Shown one piece after another: positions 1-7,782 of a stretch of 64,000 bases of DNA; the first letter of the stretch is position 1, and each line of letters begins with the position of its first letter. The notes under the pieces are model-generated. The model worked only from the letters and a program-made list of their open reading frames with translations. It was not told the origin of the DNA and did no database searches. The position numbers were made by a program, and so were the translations under genes. This DNA is from Pandoraea anhela (GTDB lineage Bacteria > Pseudomonadota > Gammaproteobacteria > Burkholderiales > Burkholderiaceae), in contig NZ_CABPSB010000024.1 in NCBI RefSeq assembly GCF_902459655.1, positions 1-64,000 of the forward strand. The letters run 5' to 3'.

Positions 1-107
1 GCGCTAAAGATGAAGACCCCGGCCGAGGCATTCGCTTTAGCCGCTTAACCTGTGCAGGTTTTGCTAGGTCAATACACACCATTACTGTAAGTAGGTAAGG
101 TCGACAA

Positions 108-127
108 AACCCGGCTTAGGCCGGGTT
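108..127. terminator. Small perfect hairpin, terminator-like
   Basis: Arms AACCCGGC (108-115) and GCCGGGTT (120-127) are perfect inverted repeats around a 4-base loop. An A-run at 106-109 gives a short U-run only for leftward transcription, while rightward the stem is followed by a loose T-rich stretch. I see no gene in 1-107 that it would serve, so the gene may lie left of the window. Confidence 0.45.
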
Positions 128-188
128 CGCTGTTTCTTGGGCTGCTGCAGACATACCACACACCTGCAGCCCGCTTCGGGGGAACCTA

Positions 189-635
189 TCGACGCCGGTA
201 GGCAACATCGCCGCGACGATTCAGGCACCCAATCTGACGGTGACGTCGGGCGGCCAGATCGTGAACGTGGGTAACGTGGTTGGGCAGTCGGTGTCGCTCA
301 CGGGCACGAGCTTGGTGAACGGCATCACGACGGCCAACACGTACACGCCGCAGGTGATCAGTCTGGCTCCGGCGAACGGTGGTCTTAACCTGACGATCCC
401 GGCGAGCTTGGGCGGCGCAGGGTCGTCGATCCTGACGGGTGCCACAGGCCAGCAGAACGGGCCGAGCTACATCGTGGGCGGATTGGGTGCAACGCTCGAT
501 CCGGTATCGCCGCATGTGCTGCTGTCGAATTTGCCTGCGTCGCTGAAACCGAGCACGACGACGTTCTACTTCTCTCCCCGAAAAAAAGCCATTCAGCTGC
601 AGCAAGCCGCCCTGACGCAGTTAAGGGGGAGGTGA
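189..635 (+). pseudogene. Filamentous haemagglutinin (FhaB)-like adhesin fragment
   Basis: The frame is open from after an in-frame stop at 117-119 to 635, but recognisable protein starts only near 189, with no start codon or ribosome site suited to a whole gene. The residues are the Gly/Ser/Thr/Asn-rich beta-helix type of two-partner-secretion haemagglutinins (for example VTSGGQIVNVGN, then LLSNLPASLKPSTTTFYF). A full FhaB-type protein has thousands of residues; this is about 148. The last 20 residues, from SPRKKAIQ on, look unlike the preceding repeat, suggesting a recombination or decay junction. I infer a broken remnant; it could instead be a silent cassette for a larger adhesin gene elsewhere. 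Confidence 0.6.
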
Positions 636-680
636 AATCTGATAGCCGGGCATCACCCGAAAACGATACCGTGATGCCAT

Positions 681-1028
681 ATGATGAATACCGTGCTATC
701 CGTTTTCTATCGATTCGCGCTGCGGGTCTCAATCGTTGTGTTGGTGGCCATCGTGGCCGTTTGGTCTGCGGCGGTGTATCTTCGTCATCCCGGCAAGAGC
801 GGTTCCTGTCCGGATGTGACCGCGTCGGCATTGAGCAGTCATATCACACGCTATTTCCGCGTTGCTCGTCATGATGGCGACAAGACGTTCTCCGTACTGA
901 CCGGGACGAAGCAAGAAGTCAACCGCGACGACATGGTGTGGCTGGTGCCCATCGTCCACCGTGGTGCCGTCTTCACGGCGAATGTGGATTGCCGTGGCCG
1001 CGTGGAACTCTCCGACGGATGGCCTTGA
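681..1028 (+). CDS. Small exported or membrane-anchored protein
   Basis: A 115-residue protein with a basic N-terminus and one strong hydrophobic segment at about residues 10-33, which is either an uncleaved anchor or a signal peptide. The mature part has two cysteines (SCPDV near 43 and VDCRG near 104) that could form a disulfide, and a WLVPIVHRG segment before the second Cys. That pattern loosely recalls YebF/Cmi-type secreted proteins, but the resemblance is weak. It starts 45 bases after the haemagglutinin remnant on the same strand. An orphan immunity-type gene is possible on position alone; I do not recognise the family. Two ATGs sit in tandem at the start. Confidence 0.5.
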   Translation: MMNTVLSVFYRFALRVSIVVLVAIVAVWSAAVYLRHPGKSGSCPDVTASALSSHITRYFRVARHDGDKTFSVLTGTKQEVNRDDMVWLVPIVHRGAVFTANVDCRGRVELSDGWP

Positions 1029-1059
1029 CACCTCACTCCTGCCCGCTCCTACGCACCCC

Positions 1060-1971
1060 TCACTCCATATAAACCTGCAACTGGCAATAAGCCGCACGCG
1101 TCATCGTCGCATCGATCCCGTGCTTCTCCGCACGTGTGACCAGATCGCCGACGATGGCGTCTGCCTCCAACCGCTTCGCGCCTGACGCGATATCGCGGGC
1201 CATCGAAGACGCCCACGTCGACTTCGGCGCAAGTAACAACGCCTCCATCTGCTTCACGGCGGCTTCCGGGATCGGATACCCCTCGGCCTGCGCAATCGCA
1301 CGACCTTCCGACATGGTTCTGCGCATCAGCGCTTCGCCGTCGCGAGTCGCCATGATCTGACCGACATTGCCGCGCATCAGGCAAGTCATGATGCCGGCGC
1401 AAGACACCGCGATCCACTTACTCCACAACGCCTGCTCGATCTGCTCGCTGAGCGCACGCGTGCCCCTGGATTGGGCGAAAAGATCGTAGACATCCTGCGC
1501 CAACGGTCGCATCGCCTGAGTTCTCGCGCCGACGATGACATTGTCCCCGGACCCCTGATGCAGAATTTCACCGGACGGCAGCAACGTGGTCGCAATGTAC
1601 GACACACCGCCCATCACGCGATGCCTGCCGAACGTCGCATCGAGACGCTCATACACCGACATCCCATTAAGGAATGGCAGGATGACGGTGCGCTCGCCCA
1701 TCGCGGGCGCGATGGATTCGATGGCGCTGTCGAGATCGTAGGTCCTGCTCGCGAGCAGGATCAGATCGTATTCGGGCGTCACATCCCGACCCACAACCGT
1801 CGCCACCGATTGCTGCACGTCACCCAACTCGCTCCGGATCGTCAGCCCCTGCTTCGCCAGAACCTCAGCCCGTTTTTCCCGGACGAGATAAGTGACGTTC
1901 GCACCGGCCTGCGCCAGACGCGCACCGTAATAGCCACCGATAGCACCGGCGCCCAGAACAAGAATCTTCAC
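1060..1971 (-). CDS. Ketopantoate reductase family (ApbA/PanE-like) protein
   Basis: A 303-residue NAD(P)-dependent reductase of the 2-dehydropantoate 2-reductase family. The N-terminus has the Rossmann motif GAGAIGG at residues 7-13, and the C-terminal helical half carries the expected [15 protein letters not shown] and Lys/Ser substrate-site segments. I start it at GTG 1971 because AAGGAG lies eight bases upstream; a longer reading from 1995 has no such site. It stands alone and is divergent from a TetR regulator, with a perfect palindrome between them. Standalone members often act on other 2-keto acids or 2-hydroxy acids, so a pantothenate role is not certain. Confidence 0.88.
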   Translation of the reverse strand: MKILVLGAGAIGGYYGARLAQAGANVTYLVREKRAEVLAKQGLTIRSELGDVQQSVATVVGRDVTPEYDLILLASRTYDLDSAIESIAPAMGERTVILPFLNGMSVYERLDATFGRHRVMGGVSYIATTLLPSGEILHQGSGDNVIVGARTQAMRPLAQDVYDLFAQSRGTRALSEQIEQALWSKWIAVSCAGIMTCLMRGNVGQIMATRDGEALMRRTMSEGRAIAQAEGYPIPEAAVKQMEALLLAPKSTWASSMARDIASGAKRLEADAIVGDLVTRAEKHGIDATMTRAAYCQLQVYME

Positions 1972-2085
1972 GTTGACGCTCCTTCGAACCGTCATGAAAT
2001 GAATGTGGGCGACTGCGCCACATCTGAGCGCTTGTCGGCCTCACGGTAAGTCGCCGACGGCATTTCGGGCCATCGTGGCTCGTGA

Positions 2086-2101
2086 TATGATGGTCATCAT
2101 A
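2086..2101. promoter_or_regulatory. Palindromic operator candidate for the TetR regulator
   Basis: TATGATG-GT-CATCATA is a 16-base inverted repeat with perfect 7-base arms. It lies between the reductase start (1971) and the divergent tetR start (2199). Size and position fit a TetR-family operator controlling both genes; binding is inferred. Confidence 0.6.
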
Positions 2102-2198
2102 CTATGAATTTCCGGCGCGTGTTTTCAACGTCGAACGGCCTCCATGCGGACGGCTGGACGTCTGTGAAACGTGACTACCGAATGGAGGGCTGACGTCA

Positions 2199-2810
2199 AT
2201 GCGATACGGCGCAGATCACAAGCAGAAGTCTTACGAGCGGATTCTCGACGAGGCGTCGCAGGCGATTCGTCTGGAAGGACCGCACAAGGTCGGCGTGGCG
2301 TCCGTGATGCGTCAGGCGGGGCTCACGCACGGCGCCTTCTACGCGCACTTCTCGTCCAGGGATGCGCTGATCGAAGCCGCCATCGCATTCATGTTCGAGG
2401 GCAGTCTGTCGCGCTGGCAGCGTGTGACCGAAGGTGTCCCGCCGCAGCAGGGACTCGCGGCCTTCATCGATCACTATCTATCGGTCGAGCGCATGGACCA
2501 GCGTCCGCTGGGATGTCCGATGGCGGCGTTGGCGGCGGATGTCCCGCGCATGTCGCCTGCCGTGCAGACCGTATTCAGCGCAGGCGTGCGCACGTTGACG
2601 CAGGCGATGGCGGAAAAGCTCAAAGCAATCGATATCACGGATCCCGAGACCACCGCGCGGTCGATGATGAACGAACTTGTCGGCGCGATTTCGCTTGCGC
2701 GGTGCGAGCCGGACCGCGCGCGTTCATTGTCGATGCTTGAAGCGACGCGAACGAAAGTGAAAGCGCAGATTGGCATCGGCGCGCCGTCGCGCGACAATAG
2801 CTCGCCCTAA
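2199..2810 (+). CDS. TetR/AcrR family transcriptional regulator
   Basis: A 203-residue regulator. The N-terminal TetR helix-turn-helix spans about residues 10-57 and ends with the typical GLTHGAFYAHFSSRDALI segment; the remainder is the helical ligand and dimer domain with a conserved GCP segment near 104. GGAGGG nine bases upstream supports the ATG at 2199. It is divergent from the ketopantoate-reductase-like gene across a gap holding the TATGATG palindrome, so autoregulation and control of that gene are likely. The rpiR gene begins 14 bases downstream and may be co-transcribed. The inducer is unknown; the GAFYAHF form resembles regulators of electrophile or small-molecule reductases. Confidence 0.92.
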   Translation: MRYGADHKQKSYERILDEASQAIRLEGPHKVGVASVMRQAGLTHGAFYAHFSSRDALIEAAIAFMFEGSLSRWQRVTEGVPPQQGLAAFIDHYLSVERMDQRPLGCPMAALAADVPRMSPAVQTVFSAGVRTLTQAMAEKLKAIDITDPETTARSMMNELVGAISLARCEPDRARSLSMLEATRTKVKAQIGIGAPSRDNSSP

Positions 2811-2824
2811 CCACGCAAACGCTC

Positions 2825-3688
2825 ATGGCATCTCACGTGAAGAAGTCCTTCGTCGGCCGGATTCGGGACCAACTGGATCAGCTCTCGCCTTCAGAGCGTC
2901 GTCTGGCGGAGTTCGCGCTGGATTTGCCCGGCGATCTGGCAGGCTACTCGGCGTCGGAACTGGCGGCGCTCGCGCAGGTGTCCAACGCGACCGTCACGCG
3001 CTTCGTGCGACGTCTGGGGTATACGTCGTTCGACGACGCGCGCAAGCACGTGCGATCCGAGCAACGCGCAGGGTCCCCGCTGGCAATGGCCGCGACCACG
3101 CCCGTGACGGACACGGCGACCGACGATCTCGTCGGCACACAACGTCAGCAAAGCCTCGCCAACATCGACGCCACCTACCGCCGTCTCTCGTCCACCGAAA
3201 TCGAACAAATCGCCGCTGCGATTCTCGCGGCTCGCAAGGTGTGGGTCGTCGGATTCCGGTCGAGTCAACCGCTGGCGATGTATTTGCGATGGCAATTGCT
3301 GCAAATCGTGCCGAGCGCACAGGCGATCCCGGGCGCGGGCGAGACCTTGGGCGAGCATCTCGCGGGCATCGCGCCCGACGACATCGTGATCGTCTTCGCG
3401 CTGCGCCGCCGTGTGCGCCACATGCCGACGGTCGTTGCGCAACTCGCGAAAGCATGCCCCAATCTCGTCTACATCTGCGAGCGCACCGAGCATGCGACTG
3501 CCGCGAAGACGCCTGCCAAGTGGTCGCTGCAATGCGACGTGAAAGGACCGGGCGTGCTCGACAATCACACCGCGGTGATCGGCCTGTGCCACCTGATCGT
3601 CACGCAGGTGATGACCCAGGCGGGCAATCCGGGACGTCGGCATCTCGGCCTCGTGGAAGCGTTCCACGACGCGCTCGACGAAATCTGA
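2825..3688 (+). CDS. MurR/RpiR family transcriptional regulator with SIS domain
   Basis: A 287-residue protein with an N-terminal RpiR helix-turn-helix (about 1-78, including LAALAQVSNATVTRFVRRLG) and a C-terminal SIS phosphosugar-type effector domain (about 120-265, including VWVVGFRSSQPLA). It sits 14 bases after tetR and 336 bases before the carrier/racemase/carrier operon. Inverted repeats ahead of that operon (3910-3944) fit the TGAAA/TTTCA-type sites reported for proteobacterial RpiR proteins, so this is the probable local regulator. The effector is not evident; neighbours suggest an amino-acid or hydantoin-type compound rather than a sugar phosphate. Confidence 0.9.
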   Translation: MASHVKKSFVGRIRDQLDQLSPSERRLAEFALDLPGDLAGYSASELAALAQVSNATVTRFVRRLGYTSFDDARKHVRSEQRAGSPLAMAATTPVTDTATDDLVGTQRQQSLANIDATYRRLSSTEIEQIAAAILAARKVWVVGFRSSQPLAMYLRWQLLQIVPSAQAIPGAGETLGEHLAGIAPDDIVIVFALRRRVRHMPTVVAQLAKACPNLVYICERTEHATAAKTPAKWSLQCDVKGPGVLDNHTAVIGLCHLIVTQVMTQAGNPGRRHLGLVEAFHDALDEI

Positions 3689-3725
3689 ACTCCACGCCGA
3701 CGCGGGCGAATATCGAACGATTAAC

Positions 3726-3755
3726 GGGTGAGTGCGGGTGAGTGCGGGTGAGTGC
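3726..3755. repeat. 10-bp tandem repeat, three copies
   Basis: GGGTGAGTGC occurs three times without mismatch, 37 bases after the rpiR stop. It is one of several short tandem arrays in intergenic gaps of this window. Confidence 0.9.
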
Positions 3756-3909
3756 CGGCCGAAGTGCAACTCGCCGGTTCCTCCGCCTCACCTAGCCTTT
3801 ACCGTCCCTCCACTTCTATTTGCTTATCGATTGGCGTGTCCGGCCAAGGATGACGCATGTCCGAACCGACGGCCCGAGGTTCGGAAGCACGTCGGGTGAA
3901 ACCCTGATA

Positions 3910-3944
3910 TGAAAAACAATTTTCAAAAACAAATAATTTGAAAA
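3910..3944. promoter_or_regulatory. Overlapping AT-rich inverted repeats, RpiR operator candidates
   Basis: TGAAAA-N4-TTTTCA (3910-3925) overlaps a second element TTTTCAAA-N9-TTTGAAAA (3920-3944). They lie in a strikingly AT-rich stretch (3909-3958) inside otherwise GC-rich DNA, 81-115 bases ahead of the carrier gene at 4025. Position and sequence fit operator DNA for the adjacent RpiR regulator. The rest of gap 3689-4024 holds the 10-bp repeat and nothing else I recognise. Confidence 0.6.
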
Positions 3945-4024
3945 AATATTAACAAAACAGGATTCACCCGAGGGCGAGGCAAATCGGTCGCAAAGGCGCC
4001 AGTCAAGGCGCAGGGAGTTTTACG

Positions 4025-5485
4025 ATGGGCGCAGAAGTGGTCGTATCCGCGTCGGAACCCAGGTCGCAGCAGCTCGAACGGGCGCTCGACGACATTGGGG
4101 TCACGCCGTCACACAAGAAAATCCTCGCGTTGATCCTGTTCGGAGTGTTGTTCGATGTTTTCGAGCAAAACGCGGTCGGCCTCGTAGGGCCGTTGCTGCG
4201 GGAGTACTGGGGCATCTCGGCAGCGCAAATCGGCTTTCTGAATACACTGACCTTCGGCGCGGCGGCGATCGGGCGGCTCGGCTCGGGCTATATTGCGGAC
4301 CGCTACGGACGCCGCACGATGCTCAGCGTCAATCTGATGCTTTTCACGCTGGGTGCGCTGATCTGCGCACTCGCGACGAACTACAGCATGCTCGCCGCCG
4401 GACGCTTCATCGTCGGCTTCGGTCTCGGTGGTGAAATCTCGATTGCCGTCACCATGCTCGCCGAGTTCTGCTCGTCGCGCTTTCGTGGCGTGGCCGTCGG
4501 CGCGATCAACGTCGCCGGAGGCGGGCTGGGCAACATGCTCGCACCGGCTTTCGGACTGGCCGTCTTCGCGTTCTTCCCCGGGCCGGATAGCTGGCGCTGG
4601 CTGTTCGGCTGTCTGGTGCTGCCGGCCTTCTTCGTGCTGTTGTATCGCCGTTTCATCCCGGAGACGCCGCGCTTTCTGCTCTCCAAAGGCCGTGTGGAAG
4701 ACGCTAACCGCGTGCTCAACATTCTGGCGTCGGGCAAGCTCGGCAAGCCCGCAGACGGTGATGCCCGGCGTTACCTGAGCGAAGCCGCAGTGGGCGCGCA
4801 TCGCGCCGAGAGGGTGCGTCTGCGGGAAGTGTTCGTCGGACCGCTCGCGCGTCGCACGGTGGCTGTCGGCATCGCCGTGTGCATGACGTACGGTGCGCAG
4901 ATTTCCGTCCTTACGCTGATGCCGACGATTCTCATGGCGCAGGGCTACACGCTAAGCAAGAGCTTTATGTTCACGATTGTGATGCAGTCGGGCAGCTTGC
5001 TCGGGGCGATCGCTGCGTCGTACTTCGGCTTTCGCTTTCCCCGCAAGCGCGTGTTGACGCTCGGCGCCATCGCGGCATGCGTGATCGGTCTGTGTTTCGG
5101 TTTTCTCTCGAAGTCGCCACCGCTCATTCTTGCTTTCGGTGCGGCGTTCCAGTTCTGTGTATTGTTGCTCAACACGTCCATCTGGATTTACGCGCCGGAA
5201 CTTTACCCGACGCGGGTTCGCGCATTCGGCACGGCATTCATTCTGGCGCTGGGCACGCTGGCCGGCGCGGCAATGCCGCTGGTTGCCGGCCGCGTTTTCG
5301 ATCAGTACGGCATTGGCGGCATGTTCGGCATGATGGCCGCAATGTATGCCGTGTTCGCCGTCGCGCTGACCTTCGCACCGGAGACGTTCGGCAAGCCGAT
5401 CGATGGACCCGAAGCACCGGGCGATGCAGGCACCCCCACCGCCGGTCGTTCGTCGGCAGACGTGTCCGCGTCCGCCGCCTCCTGA
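4025..5485 (+). CDS. MFS transporter (sugar/aromatic-acid porter type)
   Basis: A 486-residue inner-membrane carrier of the major facilitator superfamily with about 12 hydrophobic segments. The loop 2-3 signature GYIADRYGRRTM is at residues 88-99 and a PETPRFLL segment follows helix 6, typical of the sugar porter / metabolite:H+ symporter branch. The C-terminal tail (about 460-486) is Ser/Ala-rich and probably disordered. CAGGGAG seven bases upstream supports the start. First gene of a run with the racemase (42-base gap) and a second carrier, downstream of RpiR-type operators. The substrate cannot be read from sequence; a carboxylate or amino-acid derivative is plausible from the context. Confidence 0.9.
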   Translation: MGAEVVVSASEPRSQQLERALDDIGVTPSHKKILALILFGVLFDVFEQNAVGLVGPLLREYWGISAAQIGFLNTLTFGAAAIGRLGSGYIADRYGRRTMLSVNLMLFTLGALICALATNYSMLAAGRFIVGFGLGGEISIAVTMLAEFCSSRFRGVAVGAINVAGGGLGNMLAPAFGLAVFAFFPGPDSWRWLFGCLVLPAFFVLLYRRFIPETPRFLLSKGRVEDANRVLNILASGKLGKPADGDARRYLSEAAVGAHRAERVRLREVFVGPLARRTVAVGIAVCMTYGAQISVLTLMPTILMAQGYTLSKSFMFTIVMQSGSLLGAIAASYFGFRFPRKRVLTLGAIAACVIGLCFGFLSKSPPLILAFGAAFQFCVLLLNTSIWIYAPELYPTRVRAFGTAFILALGTLAGAAMPLVAGRVFDQYGIGGMFGMMAAMYAVFAVALTFAPETFGKPIDGPEAPGDAGTPTAGRSSADVSASAAS

Positions 5486-5527
5486 TATTTCCGCAGCGTT
5501 CGCTGCCCAAGACTCGCCGAGAATGTC

Positions 5528-6208
5528 ATGACACAGATCCTGCTCATCAACCCCAACACGTCGACGGCGACGACGCGAATGATGGTCGACATTGCGCGCT
5601 CGTATCTTGCGAGCGCGGTGATGTCGCCGCCCGAGGTCGTCGGTGTGACGGCCTTGCGCGGGGCGCCGATGATCGTCGATGAGCGCGACCTGGCGGTCGC
5701 GGCCGATGCGGTGACCGACCCGGAGATCGTCGCGCTGGCGGCACAGTCGGACGGCGTGATCGTGGGGGCCTTCGGCGATCCCGGCATCGAGGCGCTGCGC
5801 GCGCGGTTGAATGTCCCCGTCGTGGGCATCGGGGCAGCGTCGGTGCGTGAGGCCGCCAGCGGCGGGCGGCGTTTCGGCATCGCCACGACGACGCCACGGC
5901 TGGCCGACTCGATCGCATCGAACGTCCGGAAACTCGGGCTCGACGCGAGCTTTGCCGGTTCGCGCTTCACGACGGGGGATCCCCTCGCGCTGGGCGACGT
6001 GCCGACGCAGTTGGAGCGCAGTCTCGCATGCGCCGTCGAAGCCTGCCTCCATGAAGACGGGGCACAGGCCGTCGTGATCGGCGGCGGACCGCTTGGTGAG
6101 GCGGCGCAGGCGTTGTGCGAGCGCTTTTCGATCCCGGTGATCGGTCCGGTGCCCGCCGCGTGCCGCGCGCTGCTTCGGTCGATGCGTTGGGGGGAGGTGT
6201 CGAAATGA
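5528..6208 (+). CDS. Aspartate/glutamate/hydantoin racemase family protein
   Basis: A 226-residue member of the Asp/Glu racemase superfamily: it opens with ILLINPNTSTATT, the hallmark of hydantoin and allantoin racemases, followed by the two-lobe fold motifs VIVGAFGDPG and VVIGGGPLGEAA. Cofactor-free racemases normally use a Cys in each lobe (as in ACFGDPG and LGCAG). Here both places carry other residues (Ala and Gly), so classical two-Cys racemisation is doubtful. The next gene's ATG overlaps its stop (ATGA at 6205-6208), showing translational coupling to a carrier. Racemase, decarboxylase or isomerase activity on an imported substrate is possible. Confidence 0.85.
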   Translation: MTQILLINPNTSTATTRMMVDIARSYLASAVMSPPEVVGVTALRGAPMIVDERDLAVAADAVTDPEIVALAAQSDGVIVGAFGDPGIEALRARLNVPVVGIGAASVREAASGGRRFGIATTTPRLADSIASNVRKLGLDASFAGSRFTTGDPLALGDVPTQLERSLACAVEACLHEDGAQAVVIGGGPLGEAAQALCERFSIPVIGPVPAACRALLRSMRWGEVSK

Positions 6209-7563
6209 ATCAACCGCTACCCACACACGCTGGCGACGCAAGCCACACGTTTGCGAATCCGTCGCAGGACATGCTCGATCCGATTTACAGGAAGATCATG
6301 AGGCGGATCATCCCGTTCATTTTCGTGTTGTGGATGCTGGCGTGGATCGATCGCGTCAACGTCGGCTTCGCGAAGCTGCAAATGCAGCAGGATCTTGGCT
6401 TCAGCGAGACGGTGTACGGCATTGGCGCGGGCATCTTCTTTCTCGGATATTTCTTTCTGGAGATCCCGAGCAACTGGCTGCTGTTGCGTATCGGTGCGCG
6501 ACGCACGCTCGCGCGCATCACGCTGGGCTGGGGCACCATCTGCGTGCTCATGATGTTCACGCACTCGCCGGCGTACTTCTACGTGATGCGGTTCCTGCTG
6601 GGAGCGTTCGAGGCGGGTTTTCAGCCGGGCGTGCTGCTGTATCTGACGTTCTGGTTTCCGGCGCATCGACGCGCGAAAGCATTCGCGTGGTTCATCTCGG
6701 CGTCGGCGGTGTCGTCGGTCGTGGGGGCGCCGCTGGCGGGGGTGATTCTGAACGGTATGCATGGCGTGAACGGCTGGGCGGGATGGCAATGGCTGTTCCT
6801 GCTCGAAGGCGTGCCGACAGTGCTCGCCGGACTCCTGGCGGTGTGGTTCCTGGTCGACAAGCCGGCGCAGGCAAGCTGGTTATCCGAGCAGGAAAAACGC
6901 TGGCTTCATGCCGATCTGGAAAAGGACCGCGCGAGTGCGGGCAAACGCGAGCACAACTTCATGCTGGCCGTGCGCAGCCCGCAACTGTGGCTGCTCACGG
7001 GCATCTATTTCGGCATCGTGGCCGCCAATGCGACGCTGTCATTCTTCGCGCCGACCATTGTGCGAGCGCTGGGACCAACCAATCCGCTGCATATCGGGTT
7101 GCTCGTGGGCGTGATGTACGTGTTCGGCGCGATCTTCCAGATTGCCATCGGATACCGCGCAGACAAGCGACGCGAAGCGCGCATGCATTGCGCGATCCCG
7201 GTCTTCGTGGGGGCGTGCGGACTGGCGGGCGTCGGGCTGTTCGCGGGGAGCAATGGTGTAGCGGCTTTCCTGTGCCTCGTGGTCGCCGTGTCGGGCACGA
7301 TGGGCGCGATCCCGGTGTTCTGGCAGTTGCCGAATGCGTATCTCGCCGGCGGCGCTGCCGCGATGGGGGTGGCGTTCATCAACTCGGTGGCGAATCTGGC
7401 GGGGTTCGGCTCGCCCTACCTGCTGGGCATCGTCAAGGATGCGACGGGCAGTTTCAACGCCGGTCTCTGGGGCGTGGCGGCGCTCGAGGCTTTCGTCGCC
7501 GTGCTGATCTGGTGGCGGATACGCCGGCGGGCGGCACCTTCGGGCGCTCAGGCTGTTGCCTGA
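6205..7563 (+). CDS. MFS transporter, anion:cation symporter (ACS) type
   Basis: A 452-residue inner-membrane carrier. The N-terminal segment (about 34-90, with WMLAWIDRVNVGFA and the FLEIPSNWLL stretch of helix 2) is characteristic of the ACS branch that imports organic anions such as tartrate, glucarate, phthalate or allantoate. GGGGAGG precedes the ATG at 6205, which overlaps the racemase stop. Two carriers of different MFS branches flank one enzyme, so the operon may import two related compounds or import one and export a product. A hairpin at 7588-7610 probably ends the operon. Confidence 0.92.
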   Translation: MNQPLPTHAGDASHTFANPSQDMLDPIYRKIMRRIIPFIFVLWMLAWIDRVNVGFAKLQMQQDLGFSETVYGIGAGIFFLGYFFLEIPSNWLLLRIGARRTLARITLGWGTICVLMMFTHSPAYFYVMRFLLGAFEAGFQPGVLLYLTFWFPAHRRAKAFAWFISASAVSSVVGAPLAGVILNGMHGVNGWAGWQWLFLLEGVPTVLAGLLAVWFLVDKPAQASWLSEQEKRWLHADLEKDRASAGKREHNFMLAVRSPQLWLLTGIYFGIVAANATLSFFAPTIVRALGPTNPLHIGLLVGVMYVFGAIFQIAIGYRADKRREARMHCAIPVFVGACGLAGVGLFAGSNGVAAFLCLVVAVSGTMGAIPVFWQLPNAYLAGGAAAMGVAFINSVANLAGFGSPYLLGIVKDATGSFNAGLWGVAALEAFVAVLIWWRIRRRAAPSGAQAVA

Positions 7564-7587
7564 AAACGATAAACGGCCTTGACGAAA

Positions 7588-7610
7588 GGCTACGTGATGC
7601 CCGCGTAGCC
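7588..7610 (+). terminator. Hairpin after the carrier operon
   Basis: GGCTACG (7588-7594) pairs with CGTAGCC (7604-7610), flanked by GAAA and TCTTTC that extend the stem imperfectly, then a T-rich stretch. It lies 25 bases after the stop at 7563. Confidence 0.6.
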
Positions 7611-7706
7611 TCTTTCGTATTTCAAGACGATTGCATCGGGAACCTAAGTAAAATCAGACCGCTTTCCGTAATGCCCTGTCTCGGCAGGCCGTATCGCATC
7701 GTCATG

Positions 7707-7742
7707 AAAAAGGTGGGACAGCAGCGCTGCCGCTGTCCCACC
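7707..7742 (-). terminator. Rho-independent terminator of the alcohol dehydrogenase gene
   Basis: Perfect 11-base arms GGTGGGACAGC (7712-7722) and GCTGTCCCACC (7732-7742), with an A-run at 7707-7711 that reads as five U for leftward transcription. It lies 41 bases beyond the stop of the gene ending at 7783. Confidence 0.85.
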
Positions 7743-7782
7743 GATCCGCGATATGCCGATAGCGCAGTGATGTCGCACTATC

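Noticed and set aside
1-107. A possible structured RNA from the CTAAAG/CTTTAG pairing at the left edge
   Set aside because: The pairing is only six bases and no tmRNA, 6S or riboswitch core is recognisable; the segment is too short to judge at the window edge.
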